From positions 1,922,001 to 1,986,000 of the forward strand of contig NZ_LGRV01000003.1 of the NCBI RefSeq assembly GCF_001278945.1: a stretch of DNA of 64,000 nucleotides, read 5' to 3'. Origin of the DNA: Lysinibacillus contaminans. GTDB lineage: Bacteria > Bacillota > Bacilli > Bacillales_A > Planococcaceae. The first letter of the stretch is position 1; every line of letters begins with the position of its first letter. This document shows, in pieces, positions 28,539 through 36,176 of this stretch. Under the pieces are notes generated by a model. That model worked only from the letters and a program-made list of their open reading frames with translations. It was not told where the DNA came from and did no database searches. The translations under genes were made by a program, and so were the position numbers.

Positions 28539-28570
28539 TTGAAGTCCTCCTTTTCAAGAGAAGAAAACCG

Positions 28571-28740
28571 TAAAAAACCCTTCTGTTCCTAAAAATGGGC
28601 AGAAGGGTAGCTTGTTCGTTCATGGATCAGAACGCATCGTTTTCTTCCGTCCCTGTCTATAAAGATCAAGGCAGATATTTGTTGTTGGTTGTCTTACAGT
28701 TTGAAGGTGCCGTTCACAAAAGGATACTGCCCTTCAGCAC
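28571..28740 (-). ncRNA. panBCD leader with attenuator
   Basis: Between the promoter and panB the minus strand encodes a stem GGCAG/CUGCC enclosing a GAAGG/CCUUC hairpin, then a CGUUC/GAACG hairpin. It ends in a 9-bp terminator (ACCCUUCUG, 28599-28607, with CAGAAGGGU, 28576-28584, then U6) only ~33 bases before the panB start. A terminator ahead of the first gene implies regulated read-through. A pan RNA motif upstream of pantothenate genes is known; I cannot confirm a match by eye. Confidence 0.6.
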
Positions 28741-28742
28741 AT

Positions 28743-28772
28743 ACTATAACAGAATTTGGGTCCCATCATCAA
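28743..28772 (-). promoter_or_regulatory. promoter of the panBCD operon
   Basis: TTGATG (28767-28772) and TATAGT (28743-28748) with an 18-base spacer on the minus strand. Confidence 0.55.
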
Positions 28773-28976
28773 ACAATATTTTCTATAATTCTAATTTTCT
28801 AATTACTTTTCGCGTTAAATTAAAACCATGTCATACACCATTAAAACATTTACTATGCAATTACATCTCTAAATAACACCAAAGAGCTCACCATTTCCGG
28901 CGAGCCCTTTAGCTTACATTACATGTACAGTACCTATTTTTTATATGTCTTCTGTCGATTTGAATTTCAAAAGCGA

Positions 28977-28996
28977 AATATTAGTATTCTAATATT
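28977..28996. promoter_or_regulatory. 20-bp palindromic operator before the E1-like gene
   Basis: AATATTAGTATTCTAATATT is a near-perfect palindrome. It differs at one base from the perfect palindrome at 30998-31017 by the peptide gene. A TATAAC hexamer starts 16 bases downstream (29013-29018), so the operator occupies the -35 position, as expected for an activator site. Confidence 0.75.
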
Positions 28997-29144
28997 TGGT
29001 ATATGGAATACTTATAACTCCTGTTGTAATATAAGTTGCATTAGAACATTCAACCTATTCTAAGAGATGGTTCTATATGAAAACCGAATAGTATTTCTTT
29101 GTTGAAGATTTGATTCATCATGCCTATTTTTAAGGAGTATTCAC

Positions 29145-30131
29145 ATGATCAGAAAAAAACTAAGATATGATGCCGTGATTGTACACTACTCAGATTATGA
29201 TTTGATTCTATATAACAATAAAAGCGTTAAAATTCGTTTTCAAACTGAAGAATTCAAACATATTTATTTCCTATTAGAAAAAGGAACATCTTTAATAGAA
29301 CTAGCATCAATTCTCCCAGTAGAATACGTACAAGTACTTTGGGAATCTTTATTGCAGATGGGGGTACTTATCGACGATTGGGATAACCTTGACATTAATA
29401 GCTACGAAAAACAGCTATTTCACTTAGAAAATCTCGCACCAACTCCTATTCATTTACAACAAACACTTAGAGAAAAATGTGTAGCTATCATAGGTGTTGG
29501 CGGAATTGGTTCTGTAATATTAGATCAATTAATTCGATTAGGGGTTCAAAACTATATTTTAATAGATAGTGATGAAGTGCAAATTCATCAATTAAATAAA
29601 CAATATATGTATTCCTTAAAAGATCTCGGCTTTAATAAAGTAGATATTTGTTTTTCAAAAATTAAAGAATCTCATCCACATGGACAAGTCCTAATCTTAA
29701 AAAAACGAATCAAAAATCATGAAGACCTATCAACTATACTTCAAAAATCTAACCCTGATATTGTAATCAATGCTGCTGATGAACCTCATTATTTATATCA
29801 AGAAGTTCTAAAAGTATGTATTGAATATCAAATCCCCTTTATCACTGGAAGTATTGGTCCCCACTTTGGAAGAGTCGGTCCATTTATTGATCAACCAAGT
29901 GATATGATTCACTTTTTGGAAGATACCGAATATGAACAAAGACCTGAAAATATAAAAGTAATTAATCCTTTTTTTGGTACACCAGAACCATCAAATTGTA
30001 TTATTCCTATACTAGTTGCTTATGATGCTGTTCGTTTTCTATTGAATAAACAACCAAGCTCTTATAATAAAATATTGCATGTAGACTTTAATGATTTATC
30101 ATGTAAGACCACGCCTATAATAAATAAATAA
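29145..30131 (+). CDS. E1-like (ThiF/MccB-type) adenylating enzyme with N-terminal wing-like domain
   Basis: A 328-residue protein. Residues ~1-80 look like the small winged peptide-binding domain (RRE type) of RiPP enzymes. From ~110 comes an E1-like Rossmann domain: VAIIGVGGIGS (ATP loop, 117-123), LIDSDEV (Asp141, Asp143) and HQLNKQ, where the usual Arg of NRQ is Lys152. There are no Cys pairs for zinc, unlike MoeB/ThiF, so it is nearer to MccB or the ThiF-like proteins of thiazole bacteriocin clusters, which adenylate a peptide. AAGGAG precedes the ATG. The substrate is unknown. The shared operator suggests control by the regulator at 31010-31885. Confidence 0.8.
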   Translation: MIRKKLRYDAVIVHYSDYDLILYNNKSVKIRFQTEEFKHIYFLLEKGTSLIELASILPVEYVQVLWESLLQMGVLIDDWDNLDINSYEKQLFHLENLAPTPIHLQQTLREKCVAIIGVGGIGSVILDQLIRLGVQNYILIDSDEVQIHQLNKQYMYSLKDLGFNKVDICFSKIKESHPHGQVLILKKRIKNHEDLSTILQKSNPDIVINAADEPHYLYQEVLKVCIEYQIPFITGSIGPHFGRVGPFIDQPSDMIHFLEDTEYEQRPENIKVINPFFGTPEPSNCIIPILVAYDAVRFLLNKQPSSYNKILHVDFNDLSCKTTPIINK

Positions 30132-30170
30132 TCATTTGTTTAGTAAGCGTCAGGTAATCCCCACCTTCTA

Positions 30171-30374
30171 ATGAATTTAAAATCGCGAGACAATTACGAT
30201 TACCATTCATTAGAAAGCTTTTTCAGCCTCGATTCGAACACACTTTTTTATGGTACTCACATATTCAAGCCTTTCAATATATATGTGAAACAGATGCCGC
30301 TACTTACTGTACCAAACAGGACATACCCACACCCCTCATCTCGGCTAGCACAGTGGCTCCTAGTAAGAGATTAA
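30171..30374 (+). CDS. short open frame after the E1-like gene, doubtful
   Basis: A 67-codon frame begins 39 bases after the E1-like gene and reads SLESFFSLDSNTLFYGTHIF, then YPHPSSRLAQWLLV. It has no ribosome binding site and I recognise no family. It could be the cut-off start of a former partner gene or a chance frame. Nothing else gene-like is visible up to 30604. Confidence 0.25.
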   Translation: MNLKSRDNYDYHSLESFFSLDSNTLFYGTHIFKPFNIYVKQMPLLTVPNRTYPHPSSRLAQWLLVRD

Positions 30375-30604
30375 AAAACCATCATTTTGATTAGCCAACT
30401 ACCTACTCATCTCCTATAACGTTGACAGTTTAGATGGTTATTAGAACTTGTTGCTATGCAAAAAAATTAGCACAATCGCAGGTTTCAGAAACGTTGTAAT
30501 TTGAATAAAGAGTTCAGCATTACTTGTTCAGATTTTTTAACCAAATTATCGGACAACATACTGCCTTTCAATTAAAAAAATTGTAATGACGTATGCCAAG
30601 TTGT

Positions 30605-30668
30605 AAAAACAAAAGTAAGCGACAAATAGCTCCCACTGAATAACAGTTAGGTGCTATTTGTCGCTTAC
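30605..30668 (-). terminator. strong terminator of the regulator-peptide unit
   Basis: GTAAGCGACAAATAGC pairs perfectly over 16 bp (30615-30630 with 30653-30668), with a further inner stem, and TTTTGTTTTT follows on the minus strand. Confidence 0.85.
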
Positions 30669-30809
30669 GAAAGTAGGTATGCATTTGATGTTATCTCCAG
30701 CTTTCCCTGCTATATACCTCCACGTATAAACTGTCCATCTATTGTTAAATACAAGTACTTATACTTGGTGGCCAATCCATTCCATACCATATCCGAGAAA
30801 TGGGAGCAA

Positions 30810-30878
30810 TTACTTAATTAAGAATTGGATGTAGTTGTAAGGTAAATCGCTTAATAATGTAATGAAAAAATCTAACAT
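30810..30878 (-). CDS. putative PapR-like signalling peptide precursor (22 residues)
   Basis: The ATG at 30876-30878 has GAGGTG 9 bases upstream. The product starts with a hydrophobic MLDFFITLL, then SDLPYNY, then IQFLIK and stop. In the B. cereus group the active PapR heptapeptides are ADLPFEF, SDMPFEF, NEVPFEF and SDLPFEH, so SDLPYNY fits the pattern closely. It lies 131 bases after a PlcR-like regulator gene on the same strand, as papR follows plcR, with a palindromic operator between. Differences: the core is not C-terminal and there is no classic signal peptide. In-frame codons after the stop stay open for 16 residues, so decay of a longer gene is an alternative. Confidence 0.6.
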   Translation of the reverse strand: MLDFFITLLSDLPYNYIQFLIK

Positions 30879-30997
30879 ACTTGTTCTCACCTCAATTTTT
30901 AAAATATTCGCTTTTAAAAAGGTAATAGTAACTATTTTTATACTTTACCTTCTTTCTATGTAATTTTATATTATTTAAGTAATAAATCTACTAAAAT

Positions 30998-31017
30998 AAT
31001 ATTAGAATTCTAATATT
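30998..31017. promoter_or_regulatory. perfect 20-bp palindrome before the peptide gene
   Basis: AATATTAGAATTCTAATATT is self-complementary and overlaps the regulator's stop codon. A TATTAC hexamer lies 13 bases downstream on the minus strand (30979-30984), and the peptide ATG is about 120 bases on. The same site, with one change, precedes the E1-like gene at 28977. Probable binding site of the PlcR-like regulator. Confidence 0.75.
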
Positions 31018-31885
31018 TCAAAAAAGAATTATTTTTTGAATTAATATAGCTAATTAATAAATCATCTTTGCTATTTAAAGCGAGGTGATAGGCTATGTTA
31101 TAGGATTCTTTAAAACTACATATCCCTATAATCTCTTCATTATACGCCTTTTCATAATAAAGGTAACTTAAACGAAATTGTGTTAATATTTGAGGTTTAT
31201 TTGCCCATTCAATCCCAGCATTTGCTACACTTAGAGATTTTTCATATTTCCCTAGTTTAGAATATGAATTAGCAATATTGAAAAATACCATTGTAAGTTT
31301 GCTTTCATTTCGAATTTTCCGACTCTTATTAATTGTAGAAAGAATTAAATCAAAATAGCCAAATCCTTCATCTACCATACCTAGTTTCAACATCATAATG
31401 CCAATATTATTAAGTATTAAATATTCTTCTAGAGATAAATGTTCTTTGTCTTGAAAATATGTGATTTTAAGAGATTCCTCCAATAATTCAAACGCTTGAT
31501 AATACTCATTTTTTACAAAACCTTGATATAGACCTTTATAAAATAACAGTAATTGTTGATCTAATTTTGTATGCAAGTAAATTTTTCTAAAATGAGAGTT
31601 AATAGTATTATTAATTTCTTCATATTTTCTTTGGTAAAATAATTGCGATAAATATTCTAGCAGTTCATTTTGTAGTTGTATTGCCGTTTCGCTTTCTTGA
31701 TATTCCATTTCGGTTAATGGCAAGTCCAATTTATTACATATTTCAACAAAAATCATTAAATTAGGAATATGTTTGTTCCTCTCGATTTGACTAAGCATTC
31801 CTTGTGAACATATACCCTCACTCAATTCTTTTTGTGACAACCCCTTTAACTTTCTAGCGTTTTTTATTTTTTCTCCTAGTAACAT
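31010..31885 (-). CDS. PlcR-like (RRNPP family) peptide-responsive transcriptional regulator
   Basis: A 291-residue protein with an XRE helix-turn-helix at ~5-60 (IKNARKLKGLSQKELSEGIC, then MLSQIERNKHIPN) and a C-terminal TPR array (FFNIANSYSKLGKYEKSLSV, FRLSYLYYEKAYNE). Size and layout match PlcR of the B. cereus group. Such regulators bind a re-imported heptapeptide in the TPR groove and activate from palindromic boxes. ATG 31885 lies 7 bases after GGAGG; the TTG just before is less likely. A candidate peptide gene follows 131 bases downstream. I found no copy of the palindrome in front of this gene. Confidence 0.85.
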   Translation of the reverse strand: MLLGEKIKNARKLKGLSQKELSEGICSQGMLSQIERNKHIPNLMIFVEICNKLDLPLTEMEYQESETAIQLQNELLEYLSQLFYQRKYEEINNTINSHFRKIYLHTKLDQQLLLFYKGLYQGFVKNEYYQAFELLEESLKITYFQDKEHLSLEEYLILNNIGIMMLKLGMVDEGFGYFDLILSTINKSRKIRNESKLTMVFFNIANSYSKLGKYEKSLSVANAGIEWANKPQILTQFRLSYLYYEKAYNEEIIGICSFKESYNIAYHLALNSKDDLLISYINSKNNSFLKY

Positions 31886-32570
31886 CAATACCCCTCCATT
31901 ATATGTTCAAATAATTCCACCATTTTTTAGGTAGTCGTTTGTATATGCTTTGTTTAGTATAATAAGTAATTTGTAGTCTGAGAGTTTGTCTCCAACAATA
32001 GCAAGAACTGATCAAGTGCGGCTTTGTCTATCAGGTCGATTAATAGTAATTATTCCAAAATGTACGTTAAATAAAGGAGAATACTTCTTCCATCCATAGG
32101 AACAGGTAAATTTATTAATTTTTTCATACAAAAAAAATTTCGTCAGAAAATCTTTCTAGTATACAGTTGAATTGTCGAGCACCCGTTTCAACACCAATAT
32201 TTTCATCGTAATAAATTGGCAAGTGCTCTTACAAATTACTTTTCTTCAAAAAGACTTTTTGTTACAACTAGGGTTAAAAAAATCAAAGATCATTATTTGT
32301 TTTTCGAATTAGTTAAGTACTCAAAATTTTTTCACTCTAGTAAACTTTACAGCTTTTTTAAACAGTCATTTTAAAACTCCTCACATATTTTCACATTCAC
32401 TCCATCTGCCTGTCAATAGAATACATTTTTCTTATTTTTTAATTAATGCATCAACTTTCAATTTAAAATCCTATCTTTGGAATTCAAATTTTATTACTCT
32501 TAAAGAAGGTTTTTTAATATATCCATTGTCTCTTCTAAGCTTTAGTTTTCAACGGATTATTTTGTATTTA
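31886..32570. other. non-coding gap with possible decayed coding traces
   Basis: No intact gene. A minus-strand stretch near 32150-32225 reads HLPIYYDENIGVETGARQFN and then ILERFSDEI without a start, which could be a gene remnant; I do not recognise it. Confidence 0.3.
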
Positions 32571-32599
32571 TTGACAAATCATATTATACGCCATATACT
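32571..32599 (+). promoter_or_regulatory. promoter of the padR-HAAS-DUF4097 operon
   Basis: TTGACA (32571-32576), 17 bases, TATACT (32594-32599). Directly downstream, repeated ATATACTAT and CATATAAT half-sites (32590-32630) could be the PadR operator. Confidence 0.75.
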
Positions 32600-32664
32600 A
32601 TCCATATACTATACAGCATATAATATAAAACCTTGTATAGGGATAGAAATGTGAGGTGGATAAG

Positions 32665-32985
32665 ATGACGTTTCAACTTGGCTCGTCTTTACTGGATGCC
32701 TGCGTGCTTGCCATATTAGAAAAAGAAGATGCTTACGGCTATTCATTGACGCAGCAAGTTCAATCAGTGATGGATATATCGGAATCGACGCTTTATCCTG
32801 TATTACGTCGTTTGCAAAAGGCTGATTTTTTAACAACTTACGACCAGCCTTTTCAAGGAAGAAATAGGCGCTACTATCGTATTACGGAACAAGGGCGCAT
32901 ACGATTACTGGAGCTTCTTAACGAATGGCAAATTTATAAACAGAAAGTAGACAGTGTACTAATAGGAGGGAATTTAGATGGATAA
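32665..32985 (+). CDS. PadR-family transcriptional regulator
   Basis: The 106-residue protein is a typical short PadR: a winged helix (LDACVLAILEKEDAYGYSLT, then ISESTLYPVLRRLQKADFLT, RRYYRITEQGR) and a C-terminal dimerisation helix. ATG 32665 follows GAGGTGG; a GTG 9 bases earlier is part of that site. PadR proteins commonly repress their own operon together with HAAS and DUF4097 membrane proteins, as here. It overlaps the next gene by 8 bases. Confidence 0.92.
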   Translation: MTFQLGSSLLDACVLAILEKEDAYGYSLTQQVQSVMDISESTLYPVLRRLQKADFLTTYDQPFQGRNRRYYRITEQGRIRLLELLNEWQIYKQKVDSVLIGGNLDG

Positions 32986-33580
32986 AGCGGGCTATTTAAA
33001 AAGTCTAAGAAGTAAATTACACCGACTTCCGGAACATGAAATCGACGCTGCACTTATTTATTACGAGGAATATTTTGATGAAGCCGGAGAAGAAAACGAA
33101 CAGCAAGTCATTCAGCAACTAGGCCCCCCTTCTCAAGTCGCTGCACAAATATTGGCCGATCTTGCCATTAAAGATTTAGATGCGACACCAACTTCTACGA
33201 AAAAGAACGTGTCGGCCATCTGGCTTATCATTCTTGCTATATTATCTGCACCACTTTCGCTACCACTGCTCGCCACAGCAATTGCACTTATCATTTCAGC
33301 TGGTGCAGTTGTTTTCAGCATTGTTATTGCAATTGTTGCCACTGTGGGTGGAATCTTGTTTGGTGGACTTGCAGCTCTCATTTCTGGTTTTTTTATCATT
33401 ACAGATCACTGGCCCACAGCGCTACTCTTTATAGGTATTGGCCTTATTATTACAGGAATTGGGGTTCTGATTTTCCCTTCTACCATCCGCTTTATTAAAA
33501 AAATGGGCCTAGTATGCGTAGAAGGTTTGGCTGGATTATTTCAAAGAGTTACACGTAAACGAAAGGGGCGTTATCAATGA
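32978..33580 (+). CDS. HAAS-domain (DUF1700) membrane protein
   Basis: A 200-residue protein with an N-terminal HAAS domain (YLKSLRSKLHRLPEHEIDAA, then YYEEYFDEAGEENEQQVIQQ) and four hydrophobic helices between ~85 and 175. HAAS domains are found with PadR regulators and probably act as their membrane-linked sensors. An AGGAGG site lies inside the end of padR. It overlaps the DUF4097 gene by 4 bases. Confidence 0.88.
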   Translation: MDKAGYLKSLRSKLHRLPEHEIDAALIYYEEYFDEAGEENEQQVIQQLGPPSQVAAQILADLAIKDLDATPTSTKKNVSAIWLIILAILSAPLSLPLLATAIALIISAGAVVFSIVIAIVATVGGILFGGLAALISGFFIITDHWPTALLFIGIGLIITGIGVLIFPSTIRFIKKMGLVCVEGLAGLFQRVTRKRKGRYQ

Positions 33581-34407
33581 CTTCTCTTAAACAAATTGCA
33601 GGTAGTATGATTGTTGTAGGCATTGTATTAGCCATGATCGGTTTTGCCTCCGGTGGCAAATGGTTTATTTTAATTAGCGATGCAGGTTTTCACGTACCAA
33701 ACGACCAATCACTTGGTGCCAATTCATATGAACTCGATGCCTTTACAAACATTAATCTTTCCAATAAACATGCAGATATTGAAATACTGCCATCAGATAA
33801 CTATGGTTTAGAATTAAACTCTTTTGAAACGTCGAATGTTACGTATGCAGTAAAGGATGGTACGCTTACAGTGGATGCCAAAAGCACAAAAGACAACGGC
33901 ATCACAATTGGTTTTAGATCCTTTAAAACACCTACCATTACAATTTATGTACCAAAAGATGCGTTGCTCTCAAACATTGAATTGGACTCTAGCTTTGGGG
34001 ATATAAACCTAGAACAATTAAATTATCAACAGCTCAATTTATTTGTAAGCCATGGGGATATTTCTTTCGAAAATATTGTGGCAGGACATACAGAAATTAC
34101 GCAATCATTTGGTGATATGGCATTACAGCAATTTTCGGGTGAGCGTTTCATTGTAGAAAGTGAACACGGTGATATTGACATCGATGGGGAGTTGAATGGA
34201 GAATCCACGATAACATCTAGTTTTGGGGATGTTGATCTTGATTTACTAAACAAAGAAAGTGAACTCGGATTAGACTTGAATACTAATTTTGGAGATATTA
34301 CGCTTAATAACAAGTCGATCGAAGGTGATTTTTCACAATCATATGTAGGTGACAATCAGTTGAAAGTTTCTATTACACATGGTGACCTAGAGCTATCACT
34401 CAAATAA
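33577..34407 (+). CDS. DUF4097 family beta-repeat protein, membrane-anchored
   Basis: A 276-residue protein with one N-terminal membrane anchor (IAGSMIVVGIVLAMIGFAS) and an outer part built of ~19-residue repeats that alternate SFGDI and HGDI turns (SSFGDINLEQL, SHGDISFENI, SFGDMALQQF, EHGDIDIDGEL, SFGDVDLDLL, NFGDITLNNK). This predicts a beta-helix or solenoid as in DUF4097 proteins. The PadR and HAAS partners suggest an envelope-sensing role. The function of the family is not firmly known. Confidence 0.88.
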   Translation: MTSLKQIAGSMIVVGIVLAMIGFASGGKWFILISDAGFHVPNDQSLGANSYELDAFTNINLSNKHADIEILPSDNYGLELNSFETSNVTYAVKDGTLTVDAKSTKDNGITIGFRSFKTPTITIYVPKDALLSNIELDSSFGDINLEQLNYQQLNLFVSHGDISFENIVAGHTEITQSFGDMALQQFSGERFIVESEHGDIDIDGELNGESTITSSFGDVDLDLLNKESELGLDLNTNFGDITLNNKSIEGDFSQSYVGDNQLKVSITHGDLELSLK

Positions 34408-34410
34408 ATA

Positions 34411-34445
34411 AAAGCTGCAAGTAGTGTGATCTACTTGCAGCTTTT
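34411..34445. terminator. bidirectional terminator between the DUF4097 gene and birA
   Basis: AAAGCTGCAAGTAG pairs with CTACTTGCAGCTTT around a 6-base loop; T4 follows on plus and A-rich sequence precedes for the convergent birA. Confidence 0.85.
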
Positions 34446-34448
34446 CAT

Positions 34449-35438
34449 TTAAATAATTCTTACATCTCCAGAATAAATCGTCCTCACGGTACCATCATCC
34501 TGTCTTAGCTGTAATACACCTTCATCAGTAATGCCACTTGCTACACCTTCAAATCGCTCTCGTATAGTCGTCACTTCGATACGTTGACCAATTGTGCAAG
34601 ATGCCTGTTCCCACTCTTTTTTAATGCTCGTAAAGCTTTCCTTCACGAATATTTCCGTGTATTGCTCCAAGTATTGTAATATAGTTGCAACAAGTGCCGC
34701 ACGGTTAATTTCTTCCCCGGCTGCCAGGCGTAAAGAAGTTGCAATGTCCGCAATTTCTGGTGAGAAATCCGCTTCCACCTGGTTCGCATTTATGCCTATA
34801 CCGACAAGTAACGCTTGTACACAGTCAGCCTCTGCTTGCATTTCCGTTAAAATACCTGTGCATTTTTTGCCATTAATCAGTAAATCATTTGGCCACTTAA
34901 TTGCTGGCTCTACGTTTTTATACAGTGCTTTAATCGCCTTTGATACAGCGACCGCTACGACAAGGGTATAAGAAGAAGCCTGTTGCGGCGTCACATCTGG
35001 TCGCACAATAATGGTCATCCAAATACCTGTTCCATGTGCAGATTCCCACGGTCTTGCCATACGACCGCGACCAGCTGTTTGCTCTTCCCCAATGACAATT
35101 GTGCCATCCGGTGCACCCTCTTGTGCAAGCTTATGTGCAATCGTTTGTGTTGAATCCACCACATCAAAATGATGAATAGTACGACCAAAGCGCTCCGTAT
35201 TTAAAAATAGTTCAATTTGCATTGGACTTAAGCTATTCGGCACGCCTGTCAGTATATAGCCTTTTTTCTTCACTGTTTCAAACGTATAGCCTTCTTCTTG
35301 CAATCCCTGCATATGCTTCCAAATAGCTGTGCGTGACACATTCAATGTATCTGCTAGTTCTTGGCCAGAAACTGCTTCTCCATTAGCCGCTAATAACCTT
35401 CTTAGAATCTCATCCTTCATGGAAATACTCATCCTCAA
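34449..35438 (-). CDS. birA: biotin operon repressor / biotin--protein ligase
   Basis: A bifunctional BirA of up to 329 residues: N-terminal winged helix (VSGQELADTLNVSRTAIWKH), then the ligase domain with GRGRMARPWES (biotinyl-AMP loop), KWPNDLL and the C-terminal SH3-like domain. It attaches biotin to carboxylases and represses biotin genes. The start is uncertain: TTG 35438 follows AAGGG by 5 bases, while ATG 35432 and ATG 35420 are alternatives. In B. subtilis birA lies between cca and panB; here both sides have gained genes. Confidence 0.92.
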   Translation of the reverse strand: MRMSISMKDEILRRLLAANGEAVSGQELADTLNVSRTAIWKHMQGLQEEGYTFETVKKKGYILTGVPNSLSPMQIELFLNTERFGRTIHHFDVVDSTQTIAHKLAQEGAPDGTIVIGEEQTAGRGRMARPWESAHGTGIWMTIIVRPDVTPQQASSYTLVVAVAVSKAIKALYKNVEPAIKWPNDLLINGKKCTGILTEMQAEADCVQALLVGIGINANQVEADFSPEIADIATSLRLAAGEEINRAALVATILQYLEQYTEIFVKESFTSIKKEWEQASCTIGQRIEVTTIRERFEGVASGITDEGVLQLRQDDGTVRTIYSGDVRII

Positions 35439-35845
35439 ACCAACCCTTTAGTTAAGTGTACAATCACTTATTTACTTTAGATCACAAATACTATAGTTAT
35501 TAGTTTTTATGATACTGTAAAATATAACAATTGACCACCGACTGTTACTAAAAATCGCTTTTAGTCATTTATTTCACAAGATAGATTACCATCACATAGT
35601 GTTCTTCTCCCTTTATGTATTCAACCCTAAATATTGTAAGTACAACAGCTTCCTTAAGCCATTTTGTGAGGTTGTAGCAGATCATAACATAACAAAGGAC
35701 ATACACAAATGACTTGTATTCATACGCTCAAACCCTAAAGTAAGATATTTTAAATGGTGTGTTGATTAGGTAAATATCAGGTTGTCATTTACTTAATCAT
35801 TGCTTGTTTTCATATTCAATACTAGTATTTGCACCTACATTTTTT

Positions 35846-35974
35846 GTTGATTGTAGCGGAGGGTGCTCGACTCCTGCGGGAAATGCAAGCGAAACGAGAC
35901 CCTGGACTGAGCATTGCGAAGGAAGCGGCTCGGTGCTTGCCCGCGGAAAGCGAGCTCCCATAGCGGAAATCAAC
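35846..35974. repeat. dispersed ~130-bp repeat with GTTGATT ends, copy 1
   Basis: It begins GTTGATTGTAGCGGAGG and ends TAGCGGAAATCAAC, which are imperfect terminal inverted repeats. The middle is GC-rich with GACTCCTGCGGG and CCCGCGGAAAGCGAGC. The same design occurs at 36466-36592. Elements of this type are common between genes in Bacillaceae. The rest of 35439-35845 shows no gene. Confidence 0.85.
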
Positions 35975-36038
35975 CTCCACTTTAATAGTAATGGTGAAAA
36001 TTATTTATCAACACGCCTGATATTTTAGCGTATTCTTT

Positions 36039-36176
36039 TTAGAATATATCCTTTATAAAGTTTTCAATAACACTACCAATCGTGTCATAAAAGAAAAACT
36101 TACCTACAGTAATAACTACGAAAATTCCAACTACCAACAAAAGATAAAACATTACTTTACTATTATTCGTTTTCAA
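36039..36176 (-). CDS. small single-span membrane protein (45 residues)
   Basis: A TTG start (36174-36176) lies 9 bases after AAGGGG. The product has a short charged head (MKTNNSKV), one strong membrane segment (MFYLLLVVGIFVVITVG), then KFFFYDTIGSVIENFIKDIF, a likely amphipathic tail. It is too short and has the wrong start codon for most gene finders. Clean hydropathy and a good ribosome binding site support it. Function unknown; it stands alone between two dispersed repeats. Confidence 0.6.
   Translation of the reverse strand: MKTNNSKVMFYLLLVVGIFVVITVGKFFFYDTIGSVIENFIKDIF

Noticed and set aside
28595-28876. 93-codon plus-strand frame
   Set aside because: It is antisense to the panB leader and terminator and has no start signals.
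29061-29110. Very short frames (12 and 4 codons) before the E1-like gene as microcin C-like precursors
   Set aside because: Ribosome binding sites are weak and the peptides lack any recognisable feature.
32609-32836. 75-codon minus-strand frame over padR
   Set aside because: Antisense to padR and its promoter; no ribosome binding site.
35804-36028. 74-codon frame on the plus strand
   Set aside because: It lies inside the dispersed GC-rich repeat and has no ribosome binding site.
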